From NCBI GenBank assembly GCA_046598415.1, contig JBKJIG010000068.1, positions 1 through 24,348 of the forward strand: 24,348 bases of DNA, in the 5' to 3' direction. The notes beneath the pieces are model-generated. The model made no database searches. It saw only the letters and a list, made by a program, of their open reading frames with translations, and was not told where the DNA came from. Numbering within the stretch: the first letter of the stretch is position 1; each line of letters begins with the position of its first letter. Positions 14,851-21,811 of this stretch are shown here, piece by piece. The DNA is from VFJZ01 sp046598415. Its GTDB lineage: Bacteria > Actinomycetota > Thermoleophilia > Gaiellales > F1-60-MAGs149. The position numbers and the translations under genes were made by a program.

Positions 14851-14923
14851 AGCCGAAGGCGGGACTCGAACCCGCGACCCCCGCTTTACGAGAGCGGTGC
14901 TCTACCAGCTGAGCTACTTCGGC
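14851..14923 (-). tRNA. tRNA-Thr (anticodon CGU), copy 3
   Basis: It is identical over all 73 bases to the tRNA at 2479-2551, with the same acceptor pairing (GCCGAAG/CTTCGGC), loop CTCGTAA and T-arm. The 5' flank is again the repeat (copy C). The 3' flank is unrelated to that of copy 1 and consists of a broken GNAT gene. One of the two intact copies is presumably redundant. Confidence 0.95.
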
Positions 14924-15167
14924 GAACCACCGGCGAGGCTCGTAGGACCACAGCACATCACTCAGGCATTACGAGAAATGATTGGTCCTGGCTCGAAATG
15001 GCTTCGCTGAGCGGAACTTGGTCCTCTTTGCCACCCGTGTGTGGCGCGTGTGTGGCAGCGCGCGAACCGATCGCGAGCGTCGTAGACCTGAAGCAACCGC
15101 CGCGGCCGGCTGGAGCGAAGAATGCGCTTTGATCACTGCTGTTCACGACCCACGGAACATATCAATC
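14924..15167 (-). repeat. tRNA-Thr-linked repeat, copy C
   Basis: Core CATTACGAGAAATG (14967-14980) followed by ATTGGTCCTGG, tandem GTGTGTGGC units (about 15040-15058) and the distal block TCACTGCTGTTCACGACCC (15133 onwards, ending near 15167). Spacing matches copies A and D throughout. The minus strand is open across the whole unit: MNSSDQ..., SRAATHAPHTGG, LSEAI, DQSFLVMPE and stop. The core differs by one base from copies A and B (ACGAG rather than GCGAG) and is identical to the core in copy D. Confidence 0.8.
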
Positions 15168-15623
15168 TCGTCGCCGGATGTCGACGCGCTCACCGACTCG
15201 TCGCGCCGGTTCCACGCCATGCTGCAGGCAAGCAAGCGTGTCGTTCGCGGGATGAGCATCGGAAAGCGCCGGGAGACCATGATCCTTACCGCGGACACCG
15301 TCGCCGCATCGTCAGCCGCCCAGCGATCGAAGCTGCTCGAGGGCTCGCGGCACGGCGTAAAGATCGCTTTCGAGGCGCGACTCCAGAGAGCCGCCACAGG
15401 GCCCGCTTGGACGCGTCGCTGGCGGTTGGATCCTGCGCCGAGGCGTACATCCGCGACGCTCGGACCGCTATCACCAAAGCGCTCAATGACCAGCTGCCGT
15501 TGCGCGCCGCTCAGCCGGGCTGGCGCATCCCGCCGTTCGGATCGACGCTGGTTTCGAGGCCATCTAGCAGGCCGCGTCATGTGCCCCTTGGATCGTGGTC
15601 GGGGGCCGCCGTACGATCGCGCA
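15168..15623. other. Gene-free stretch after copy C
   Basis: No intact gene is visible in these 456 bases. Plus-strand frames give pieces that look protein-like in two registers (for example RRETMILTADTVAASSAAQRS and CAEAYIRDARTAITKALNDQL), which may be a decayed coding region of unknown family. The promoter of the gene at 15624 should lie at its right end. Confidence 0.35.
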
Positions 15624-16283
15624 GTGAGCATCGAGCAGCGGCGCGCGTCCGACGACACCTACGGCTTCTACGAGAGCGGCGCGATCACCGTCGTGCGGTC
15701 GCAAGCGACACTCGCCGACGTACTGGCCGCGTTCGGCGCGACGGCGCAGACGGCCGCGCCGGTGGAGCTCGACGAGTCGATCGAGGAGCTGGACGCGGCC
15801 GACTACCGGATCGGGCAGGTGTTCGAACGAGCGGGCGGGGTCGTGGTCGTCGAGCAGACGTCGGATAGTGCGGTCGAAAACCTGCCAGGCCTGTCGCGGG
15901 GCGGGGTGGCGGTGGCGCTGTGGCTGGACGAAGCGGTGACCGGCTCCCGGCTGATGATCGCCCGCGACGGCGTCCTGGTGCGTGAGTTCGAGCCTGGCAT
16001 GTACGTACCGGCGGGCTCCGAGTACGACGACGGCAGCGAGCGTCCGCCGCTGCCGGAGGAGGACGGCCTTCCGTGGCCGCTCCTCGCCGACGACGACGAA
16101 GAGGACGAGGACGACGAGAACGACGAGAACGACGGTGTCAGCGCTGCCCACGCGGCCAGCCACCTGAACGCGGTATGGTCGTCGCTGGAGCTGATCGACC
16201 GCCTCACCGGCGTCAACCTGGTCGACGGCACCGACATCTTCTGGACGCCGCGTACCTGCTTCCGGTTGCGGCGCGAGGTCTGA
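15624..16283 (+). CDS. Acidic-linker protein, DUF6461-like (uncertain)
   Basis: The protein has 219 residues starting from a GTG (VSIEQRRASDDTYGFYESG). The first 130 residues form an alpha/beta domain with LADVLAAFGATAQ, YRIGQVFERAGGVVVVEQTS, SRGGVAVALWLDE, SRLMIARDGVLVREFEPGMY. This pattern (sensor-like sheet around a 'genome' of short acidic turns) resembles DUF6461-type actinobacterial proteins, but the match is from memory and weak. A strongly acidic run (DDDEEDEDDENDEND, about residues 155-170) follows, then a helical C-terminus (HLNAVWSSLELIDRLTGVNL). The acidic run comes from GAC/GAG/GAA repeats. No signal peptide or membrane helix is seen, so it is cytoplasmic. It lies in the cargo between repeat copies C and D. 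Confidence 0.7.
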   Translation: MSIEQRRASDDTYGFYESGAITVVRSQATLADVLAAFGATAQTAAPVELDESIEELDAADYRIGQVFERAGGVVVVEQTSDSAVENLPGLSRGGVAVALWLDEAVTGSRLMIARDGVLVREFEPGMYVPAGSEYDDGSERPPLPEEDGLPWPLLADDDEEDEDDENDENDGVSAAHAASHLNAVWSSLELIDRLTGVNLVDGTDIFWTPRTCFRLRREV

Positions 16284-16454
16284 CCGCGATAGGCGCTGAC
16301 CGCAGAAGTTCGATCCAGCCGCAAGGGCGTCCAAGCGACCACGACGACGTTCGCGCGGAACTGCTGGACGTACTATCACGGCGCCGGTGGCGTACGTTGG
16401 CGTCGGCGGCGACCAGCCGGAAGCGGCGCAGGAACGGCACGCCGAGCGTGCGCT

Positions 16455-16486
16455 GGCAGCGGCTGCGCTCGGACGCAGCCGCTGCC
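16455..16486. terminator. Perfect 13-base hairpin
   Basis: Arms GGCAGCGGCTGCG (16455-16467) and its exact complement (16474-16486) enclose the 6-base loop CTCGGA. It lies 170 bases after the stop of the acidic-linker gene and 75 before the next start, so it may separate the two transcripts. Confidence 0.55.
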
Positions 16487-16560
16487 TGACCGGGCGGGAC
16501 AGCCGGGACCGTCGCGGTTCACGGCCTGACAGCTGCCGGCACGGTCCACACTTTCGCGTC

Positions 16561-16959
16561 ATGACGGACAACATCAGCACGTCGGCGGCCGCGAAGCTGC
16601 TGGAGGACCTGTTCATCGCACTCCAGGCGTTCCAGGCCGACGGCACCGTCACCGCCGCGCTGGCCAGGCTGGTGCCGCGTCACCTGCGGTCGGGCGTCGA
16701 CGTGGCGTTCCTGCGCCGGCTGTTGTGCGCCGGCGTGCTGGTCGCGGGTGCCGGCTCGTACGCGCCGCCGCGCTGCCCGGCTGAGCAACTGCTACGCGAA
16801 ACGCTGCTCGGCCAGCCCGACGACGCGGTGTTCGGTTTCCCGCTGCCGGTGACACTGCCGACGTGGACGCCGCCGCTGCCTGCCGGCCAGGCCGAGCGGC
16901 TGCTGCTGGAGACCTGGTTCGCCGGCCTCACCACGCTGCCGTACCACGAGATCGACTAG
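16561..16959 (+). CDS. Hypothetical protein, 132 residues
   Basis: The frame starts MTDNISTSAAAKLLEDLFIALQAF and continues TVTAALARLVPRHLRSGVDVAFLRRLLCAGVLVAG, then a Pro-rich part (PLPVTLPTWTPPLPAGQAERLLLETWF). The first 75 residues look helical; the rest has no clear secondary pattern. I recognise no family, and no signal or membrane helix is present. The ATG at 16561 has no strong ribosome binding site; the frame is open upstream to 16387, but that part runs through the hairpin at 16455 and looks non-coding. It lies in the same orientation as the acidic-linker gene. It could be its partner, though the hairpin and 277-base gap speak against one transcript. Confidence 0.5.
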   Translation: MTDNISTSAAAKLLEDLFIALQAFQADGTVTAALARLVPRHLRSGVDVAFLRRLLCAGVLVAGAGSYAPPRCPAEQLLRETLLGQPDDAVFGFPLPVTLPTWTPPLPAGQAERLLLETWFAGLTTLPYHEID

Positions 16960-17104
16960 CGGCGAGCGCGCCGACGGCCGCGCCTGGCATCCCCGGACGG
17001 TCGCGGTCGAGCGACAATGCGGGCGCGGCGAGGCTCCGCTGGCGACGCGACCCGCACGGCAGCTAGGGTCGGTCGAACTCCCGCCCCACGATATCGGGAA
17101 GACT

Positions 17105-17192
17105 GGGTCGCATCTCCGTCGGCGTTGGTCGAGCCGAATCCCGTGAGTGTCGAGGGCCGTATTTGACGCGTATGCGGCAGCGCGTCGACCTC
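17105..17192 (-). repeat. Diverged partial copy F of the tRNA-linked repeat
   Basis: On the minus strand GGTCGACGCGCTGCC, then ACGCG, ACGGCC and GGATTCGGCTC line up with copy D at the same spacing, mostly with transition changes. The reading AAAYASNTA then five residues then IRL keeps the register of the other copies. The core-like CATTACGAGAAATG block is not found and no tRNA sequence follows. It appears to be an old, decayed copy. Confidence 0.5.
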
Positions 17193-17240
17193 CGTGGCGA
17201 TCCTAGTTGGCCACGCACGGCACGACAGTGACCCCGCCGG

Positions 17241-18905
17241 CTACAGGTCTCGACCGGTGGACGGCGGCAGGTAGCGGCGCGCTCGTCGTTCGCCGTGCGG
17301 CGCGAGACGGCCGCGCGCGACGGCGAGCTCGAGGAGTTCCCGCGCTCGCGTCGCGTCGACGCCGAGCAGGCCGCGGATGTCGCGGTTGGCGACCGAACCG
17401 GCGCGCTGCGCATGTGCGACGATCGCGGCGATGTGCGTCTCCTCGCCGGCGGACACGGTCGTTGCCTGGGCAACCTCACCGAGTACGTAGCGAGTCCCAC
17501 CACGGGTGCCGACCTGCACGAGCAGCCCGCGGTTCACCAGGTCACCGAGTACTCGGCGACTCTCCTGCGCATCGATCCCGCGGAGCCGACGCAGCTCCTC
17601 GTTACGGATCGCACCGTGCCGGCGGGCATAGACGAGCGCGACCCGACCGTGACCCGATGGCACCCGGTCGGCGAACCGCGCCACCCAGACCCGATCATCC
17701 GCTGAGAACACCGTCTGCCCCGACAGGCGAACAACGAACGACGCATCCCGCTCCTCGAACTGCGGCGGCACCAACAGCGCGTCGTCGAGCGCCTCGATCA
17801 TCCGATCGATACCGGTCCCCGCCTCCTCGACTAGGCCGAGCAGCCCGAGGGCGTCCATCACCCGCACGTTCCGGCTGTACTGCGCATCGCGGAGGTTCTC
17901 GACCGTCACCCACCCGGCGAGTGCACCAGGGCTCTCGATCTCGAGCCCGTCGTCGTACAGCCGCACCTCGACTGCGCTTCCGCGCAACGCGTAGTCGCGA
18001 TGCCCGACCGCGTTCACCAGAGCCTCCCGAATCGCAACCGGCGGAAACTCCGGGACCTCCTCGCGGATCAAGCCACGGATTGCCGCATCGCGCCGCATCT
18101 CCTCATAGATCAACTGATCGGCCTCGGCGACCAGCTCGTCGAGGCGCCCGGTCAGCTGCCGCCGATTGCGGATCGCGGTGCGCTCCCCGAGCCGACCCTC
18201 GTACCGCACGACGTCGATTCCGAACCGCCGGTTCGGTGCCTGCGGCTCGCGCCCGAACAAGAGCAGCGCCGCAAGCCGCACACGGCCGTCTGGCGCGAGA
18301 AACCCGAGCTCGCGACCGGATCGCGCGAGCTCGATCGCGCGCTTCCCGAGCCGCCGCTGCAGAAACGCGCCGAAGACTGCCTCATCAAGCAACTCCGCCA
18401 CCGTCCCAGCGACGGGCGCGTCCTCCACCGGCTCCGTCGAGCGCTCCCGCACGAACCGCGCAAGCTCGTCGCCCACCAGCGTCCGATTGGTCGGCCCCGC
18501 CCGCACCAGCAACCGACCGTCGCTGGTCTGCACCCAACCGCGATCCACCGCCACGACGGCGATCACGATCACTGTTCGCCCATCGACCTGAACTGGCTCC
18601 GGCACCAACGCAACGGGCGGATGCGTGATCCGCGCCGCCTCCTGGATCCGCTCCTCCGCAACCTGATCCCAAACAACCCCGAGGACCGGACGCTCCGCAC
18701 CGTCACCAATCCCGAGCACGATCCGCCCACCGTGCGCGTTCGCGAACGCCACGACCGGCTCCTGCAGCTTCGCCGCTTTGATCAAGCCTTCCTTGAACTC
18801 GAGCGTGCCCGACTCCGCGCGACCGAACCGCTCCCAGAACTCACCTGCGGACAGAAACAACGGCTCACGATGCTCGCTCAAACCACCAGCGACTTTAGCA
18901 AACAA
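17241..18905 (-). CDS. AlbA_2 (Schlafen-type) ATP-binding transcriptional regulator-like protein
   Basis: The protein has 554 residues. The N-terminal AlbA_2 domain (about 25-145) has TLEFKEGLIKAAKLQEPVVAFANAHGGRIVLGIGDG, the typical opening of this nucleic-acid binding, Schlafen-related fold. The middle has RLAALLLFGREPQ and then the GHKL-like ATP-binding C-domain around PPVAIREALVNAVGHRDYALRGSAVEVRLYDDGLEIESPG (NAVGHRDY is the N box equivalent). The last 150 residues hold two winged-helix-like repeats (RNEELRRLRGIDAQESRRVLGDLVNRGLL; ANRDIRGLLGVDATRARELLELAVARGRL). Such proteins are common in mobile islands and have been linked to regulation and defence; no specific target is known. The TTG start at 18905 has no good ribosome binding site; a TTG eight codons on is an alternative. 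It begins 18 bases after repeat copy E. Confidence 0.88.
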   Translation of the reverse strand: MFAKVAGGLSEHREPLFLSAGEFWERFGRAESGTLEFKEGLIKAAKLQEPVVAFANAHGGRIVLGIGDGAERPVLGVVWDQVAEERIQEAARITHPPVALVPEPVQVDGRTVIVIAVVAVDRGWVQTSDGRLLVRAGPTNRTLVGDELARFVRERSTEPVEDAPVAGTVAELLDEAVFGAFLQRRLGKRAIELARSGRELGFLAPDGRVRLAALLLFGREPQAPNRRFGIDVVRYEGRLGERTAIRNRRQLTGRLDELVAEADQLIYEEMRRDAAIRGLIREEVPEFPPVAIREALVNAVGHRDYALRGSAVEVRLYDDGLEIESPGALAGWVTVENLRDAQYSRNVRVMDALGLLGLVEEAGTGIDRMIEALDDALLVPPQFEERDASFVVRLSGQTVFSADDRVWVARFADRVPSGHGRVALVYARRHGAIRNEELRRLRGIDAQESRRVLGDLVNRGLLVQVGTRGGTRYVLGEVAQATTVSAGEETHIAAIVAHAQRAGSVANRDIRGLLGVDATRARELLELAVARGRLAPHGERRARRYLPPSTGRDL

Positions 18906-18923
18906 TCCGGCAAAACTCGATTG

Positions 18924-19020
18924 TTATTCAAATCGCCCAAGCGTTTGACCGGCACTGAGCTGGACATTGAGACGCTCTTCGCCGCCTTCCGTGTGTGGCG
19001 GGTGTGTGGCAGGACGTAGG
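18924..19020 (-). repeat. Partial copy E of the tRNA-linked repeat
   Basis: The tandem GTGTGTGGC pair (18991-19010) is well kept, and the minus strand reads RPATHPPHTEGGEERLN, closely like RAATHAPHTAAAEGRIRLN in copy D, to a TAA at 18924. The core CATTACGAGAAATG block is absent. It lies less than 200 bases from copy D, so two units are nearly in tandem here, directly upstream of the AlbA_2 gene. Confidence 0.6.
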
Positions 19021-19143
19021 AGAGGAACAGCATCGTCTGGCCTCAAGTTCGAAGCGCCGTTCCACAAAAACACGCCGATAGCAGGGCTTTCTACGCCGAG
19101 CGCGACTGGAATTCGACTATCGTCATCGGAATCCACCTCAGAA

Positions 19144-19171
19144 ACGAGAAAGACCCGCAAATGCGGGCCTT
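19144..19171 (-). terminator. tRNA terminator on the minus strand
   Basis: On the minus strand AGGCCCGCA and TGCGGGTCT pair (one G-T wobble) around a short AT loop and are followed by TTTCTCG. It begins six bases after the tRNA 3' half and looks like the original terminator of that tRNA. Confidence 0.7.
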
Positions 19172-19176
19172 TCCAA

Positions 19177-19216
19177 AGCCGACGGGGAGACTCGAACTCC
19201 CGACCCCATCATTACG
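19177..19216 (-). pseudogene. tRNA-Thr 3' half fused to repeat copy D
   Basis: The minus strand has loop TCTCGTAA, then anticodon-stem strand TGATG, a complete T-arm (GGGAGTTCGAGTCTCCC) and a 3' acceptor strand CGTCGGC with discriminator T. The 5' half is missing; in its place stands the repeat block ending CATTTCTCG. The T-arm and acceptor differ from the other tRNA-Thr copies, so this came from another Thr tRNA or from an element-borne half. The join falls exactly in the anticodon loop, the common crossover point of tyrosine recombinases. Confidence 0.75.
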
Positions 19217-19410
19217 AGAAATGATTGGTCCTTGGCTAAAACTGCTTCGTTGAGCCGAATCCGACCCTCTGCAGCGGCCGTGTGTGGCGCGTGTGTGGCA
19301 GCGCGCCGACCGACCGCAGTCGCCACCGATCCGGCACGACCGACCAGGATCGCTGGAGCGAGGATTTCGTTTTGGTCACTGCTGTTCACGACCCACGGAA
19401 CATATCAATC
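19210..19410 (-). repeat. tRNA-linked repeat, copy D (junction copy)
   Basis: Core CATTACGAGAAATG (19210-19223) and ATTGGTCC, tandem GTGTGTGGC units (about 19281-19299) and the distal block TCACTGCTGTTCACGACCC (to 19410) are kept at the same spacing as in A and C. On the minus strand the frame is open from MNSSDQNEI through VGRRAATHAPHTA, IRLNEAV and DQSFLVM into the tRNA half. Here the core is part of a tRNA-like stem-loop, whereas in A, B and C the tRNA begins about 45-50 bases further on. Confidence 0.8.
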
Positions 19411-19595
19411 TCATCCGCGGCCGTCGAATGGAAGGCCCGGCCAATCACCGTTGCCACGTATCGCATACGGGAGGCGTGTTGGAGGCTGGTCTGCCGGGCT
19501 CGCCGCGCCGCGCCAACCGGCCTTCATCCGACTGCGCGGTTGGGCCGCCCTAGCTCGCGGCGCGACGGCGCGGAGCGGAAGCTGCCGACGGCGCG

Positions 19596-20192
19596 TTAGA
19601 CGAAGGGCGGGGACTGGTCGGCGTGCTGCGCCAGGAAGCGGCGCAGTTCGGCCAGCGTCCGCTCTGTCCGGGCCGTGTCGCCGTACACGAGCTGCTGGAT
19701 GACGATGCCGTCGAGCGCGGCGAACACGAGGTTCGTGAGCGTTTCCGACGTCTGCACCCCGGCTGCGACGAGCGAGTCCCTGGTCGCCTCGATATAGCAG
19801 TCGTACAGCGCGCGAGCGTCTTCGCGCAGCGCGGCGCGTCGCCGCGACTCGAGGACGAGCTCGAACTGGAAGGCCTGCAGCTCCTCGGTCTCCTCGACGA
19901 ATGCGCTGAAGCCGGCAAGGAACGACGCCACGTCCGGGTTGCGTTCCGGCGTCAGCGTGCTGCCGATCGACTCCGCGCCGGCGGCCAGCAATGCCTCGTG
20001 GATGAGTGTGGCGCGCGAGCCGAAGTGGTGCGCGACGAGGCCCTGCGTGACGCCAGCCTCCGCGGCGACGGCGCGGTAGGTGAGGCCGCGGAGGCCGGCG
20101 CGCGCGACCACGCGCACCGCGGCGTCGAGGAGCGCCTGGCGGCCCTCGCCGTACCGCGGTCGGGGGCGGGCGTCGGGTGCAGCTTCGGTCAT
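19596..20192 (-). CDS. TetR-family transcriptional regulator
   Basis: The protein has 198 residues. The N-terminal HTH reads QALLDAAVRVVARAGLRGLTYRAVAAEAGVTQGLVAHHFGSRATLIHEAL (about residues 18-68), the classic TetR DNA-binding domain. A helical C-terminal ligand and dimer domain follows (FLAGFSAFVEETEEL, ETLTNLVFAALDGIVIQQLVYGD). The ATG at 20192 places the HTH at the usual distance from the start; the frame is open further up but enters the divergent promoter region. It is transcribed away from the APC permease, and an imperfect inverted repeat (ACTGTGC...GCATAGT) overlaps the permease promoter, so it probably represses the permease-GcvT-P450 operon until a substrate binds. The ligand is probably the imported compound. 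Confidence 0.92.
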   Translation of the reverse strand: MTEAAPDARPRPRYGEGRQALLDAAVRVVARAGLRGLTYRAVAAEAGVTQGLVAHHFGSRATLIHEALLAAGAESIGSTLTPERNPDVASFLAGFSAFVEETEELQAFQFELVLESRRRAALREDARALYDCYIEATRDSLVAAGVQTSETLTNLVFAALDGIVIQQLVYGDTARTERTLAELRRFLAQHADQSPPFV

Positions 20193-20232
20193 GGGGAGAT
20201 CGAGGGTAGCCGAGAGGGGCGATAGAGAAAGA

Positions 20233-20271
20233 ACTGTGCGTTTGACAAATTGAGCATTTGCATAGTATCTT
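20233..20271 (+). promoter_or_regulatory. Permease operon promoter with probable TetR operator
   Basis: TTGACA (20242-20247) is followed after 18 bases by TATCTT (20266-20271), or after 15 by TAGTAT. ACTGTGC (20233-20239) and GCATAGT (20260-20266) form an imperfect inverted repeat spanning the promoter, centred between bases 20249 and 20250. The promoter is AT-rich compared with its surroundings. Confidence 0.6.
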
Positions 20272-20320
20272 CGGCAGCACGGGCGCCGGAAGGTGTACCG
20301 CGAGCCCTGGGAGGGGTCGG

Positions 20321-21811
20321 ATGGAGACAGTGCACGAGCCGCAGGTCGTCGCGGCTCCCGTGACAACCGGGGCGCTGGGGCACGGCAAGCTGACTGTCCT
20401 CGATGTCGTCGCCCAGTCGCTCGGGTTCATCGGTCCCGTGTTCTCGGCGGCATTCCTCCTGCCGAGCATCGCCGGCCTCGGCGCCACCGGCAAGGGCGCG
20501 GGCGTCGCATCGCCCATCGCCCTGCTGATCGCCACCATCGGCATCAGCGGCGTGGCGTGGATCATCGCGCGGTATGCGAAGCGGATCCACGCTGCGGGCG
20601 CGCTGTACGACTACGTCACGGACGGCTTCGGGCAGCGCGTCGGGTTCCTCGCCGGCTGGATCTACTACGGCGGCATGACGCTGCTGACGTTCGCCATCTT
20701 CCCGGCGTTCGGCGGCTTTCTGGCGCTCACGCTGCTCGGCAACCACGATATCGACCTCGCGTGGTGGCTGATCGCGCTGGCGGGCGTCGTGCTGGTGTTC
20801 GGCATGACGATCCTCGGCGTGCAGCTGTCCACCCGCGCGCAGCTAGTGCTTGCGCTCGTGTCGGTCGCCGTCATTTTCGGCTACGCCATCTACGTCATCG
20901 CCAAGGGCGGCACCGCCGGCAACTCGTCCGACGCGTTCGACCCCGGGTCGGTCGGCGCGTCCGACATCCTCTACGGTCTGCTCTACGCGACGCTCGTCTT
21001 CACCGGCTTCGAGACCGCGGCGAACTTGGCGGAGGAGACCGCCGACCCGAAGCGCTCCATACCACGAGCGGTGATGTCGAGCGTCATCGTCGTCGGGGTC
21101 TTCTACATCGTCGTGATGTACGGCCTCGAGGCGGCCTTTGGGTTCGACATGGCGGCGTTCCTAGACCTGGCCAACTTCCCGCCGCTGTACACCGCTGCCG
21201 CGACCCCGGGCCTCGGCTCGACCGGCTTCGGCGAGGTGGTGCAGTGGCTGGTGGTGCTCGACATCCTCGCCGTCGCTCTCGGCTGCGCGAACGCCTGTTC
21301 GCGCGGGTACTTCGCCCTGGCCCGCGACCGGCGCCTGCCATCGATGCTCGCGGCCATCCATCCGCGCTTCAAGACGCCGTGGATCTCGGCACTCGTGCTC
21401 GCCGTCGGCTGCGCCGTGATCATCGTCTGGACGCAGGCGTCCGACGGCATCGTCGGCGGTGCCGACACCGACCCGGGGGTGTGGTTCCGCTTCTTCCAGT
21501 TCGGCGCCACCTACGGCGCCCTGGGGCTGATCCTCGTCTACCTGCTGATCGCGCTGACCGGCTTCAAGCGCCAGCCGGGCGAGAACCGCGCCGGGCTGAT
21601 CCTGGCCGCGGTCATCGGCAGCGCCGCGACCATCGCGGCGACGTTCGGCACGGTCTACAAGGCGCCGTCCATCTACGCGCTCGACCGCGTCTGGTGGCTG
21701 ACCGCCATCTGGGTCGTGGTCGGGCTCGGCGTGATGGCGGTGCTCGGATCGCGCGGCGTGTTCGAGGGCAGCACGACGGCGCAGGCGCGCGCGGCCGAGG
21801 GTGGTGCCTGA
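20321..21811 (+). CDS. APC-superfamily amino acid/amine permease
   Basis: The protein has 496 residues. After a short polar N-terminus comes GKLTVLDVVAQSLGFIGPVFSAAFLLP, the first broken helix typical of APC carriers. About twelve hydrophobic helices follow (for example IALLIATIGISGVAWIIA, LLTFAIFPAFGGFLALTLL, LVLALVSVAVIFGYAIYVI, AVMSSVIVVGVFYIVVMYG). The segment LVFTGFETAANLAEET is the conserved helix-6 region with FTGFE, and NACSRGYFALARDRRLP the conserved loop after helix 8. It takes up an amino acid or amine driven by an ion gradient; the substrate is not readable. The ATG at 20321 has GGGAGGGG six bases upstream. Its stop overlaps the next start (TGATG), so permease and GcvT-like enzyme are translated together. 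Confidence 0.92.
   Translation: METVHEPQVVAAPVTTGALGHGKLTVLDVVAQSLGFIGPVFSAAFLLPSIAGLGATGKGAGVASPIALLIATIGISGVAWIIARYAKRIHAAGALYDYVTDGFGQRVGFLAGWIYYGGMTLLTFAIFPAFGGFLALTLLGNHDIDLAWWLIALAGVVLVFGMTILGVQLSTRAQLVLALVSVAVIFGYAIYVIAKGGTAGNSSDAFDPGSVGASDILYGLLYATLVFTGFETAANLAEETADPKRSIPRAVMSSVIVVGVFYIVVMYGLEAAFGFDMAAFLDLANFPPLYTAAATPGLGSTGFGEVVQWLVVLDILAVALGCANACSRGYFALARDRRLPSMLAAIHPRFKTPWISALVLAVGCAVIIVWTQASDGIVGGADTDPGVWFRFFQFGATYGALGLILVYLLIALTGFKRQPGENRAGLILAAVIGSAATIAATFGTVYKAPSIYALDRVWWLTAIWVVVGLGVMAVLGSRGVFEGSTTAQARAAEGGA

Noticed and set aside
14958..15146. Repeat-encoded 62-residue ORF as a real gene
   Set aside because: The frame is interrupted by a TGA in copy A and shifted in copy B, and most differences change the residue. 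I treat it as repeat DNA.
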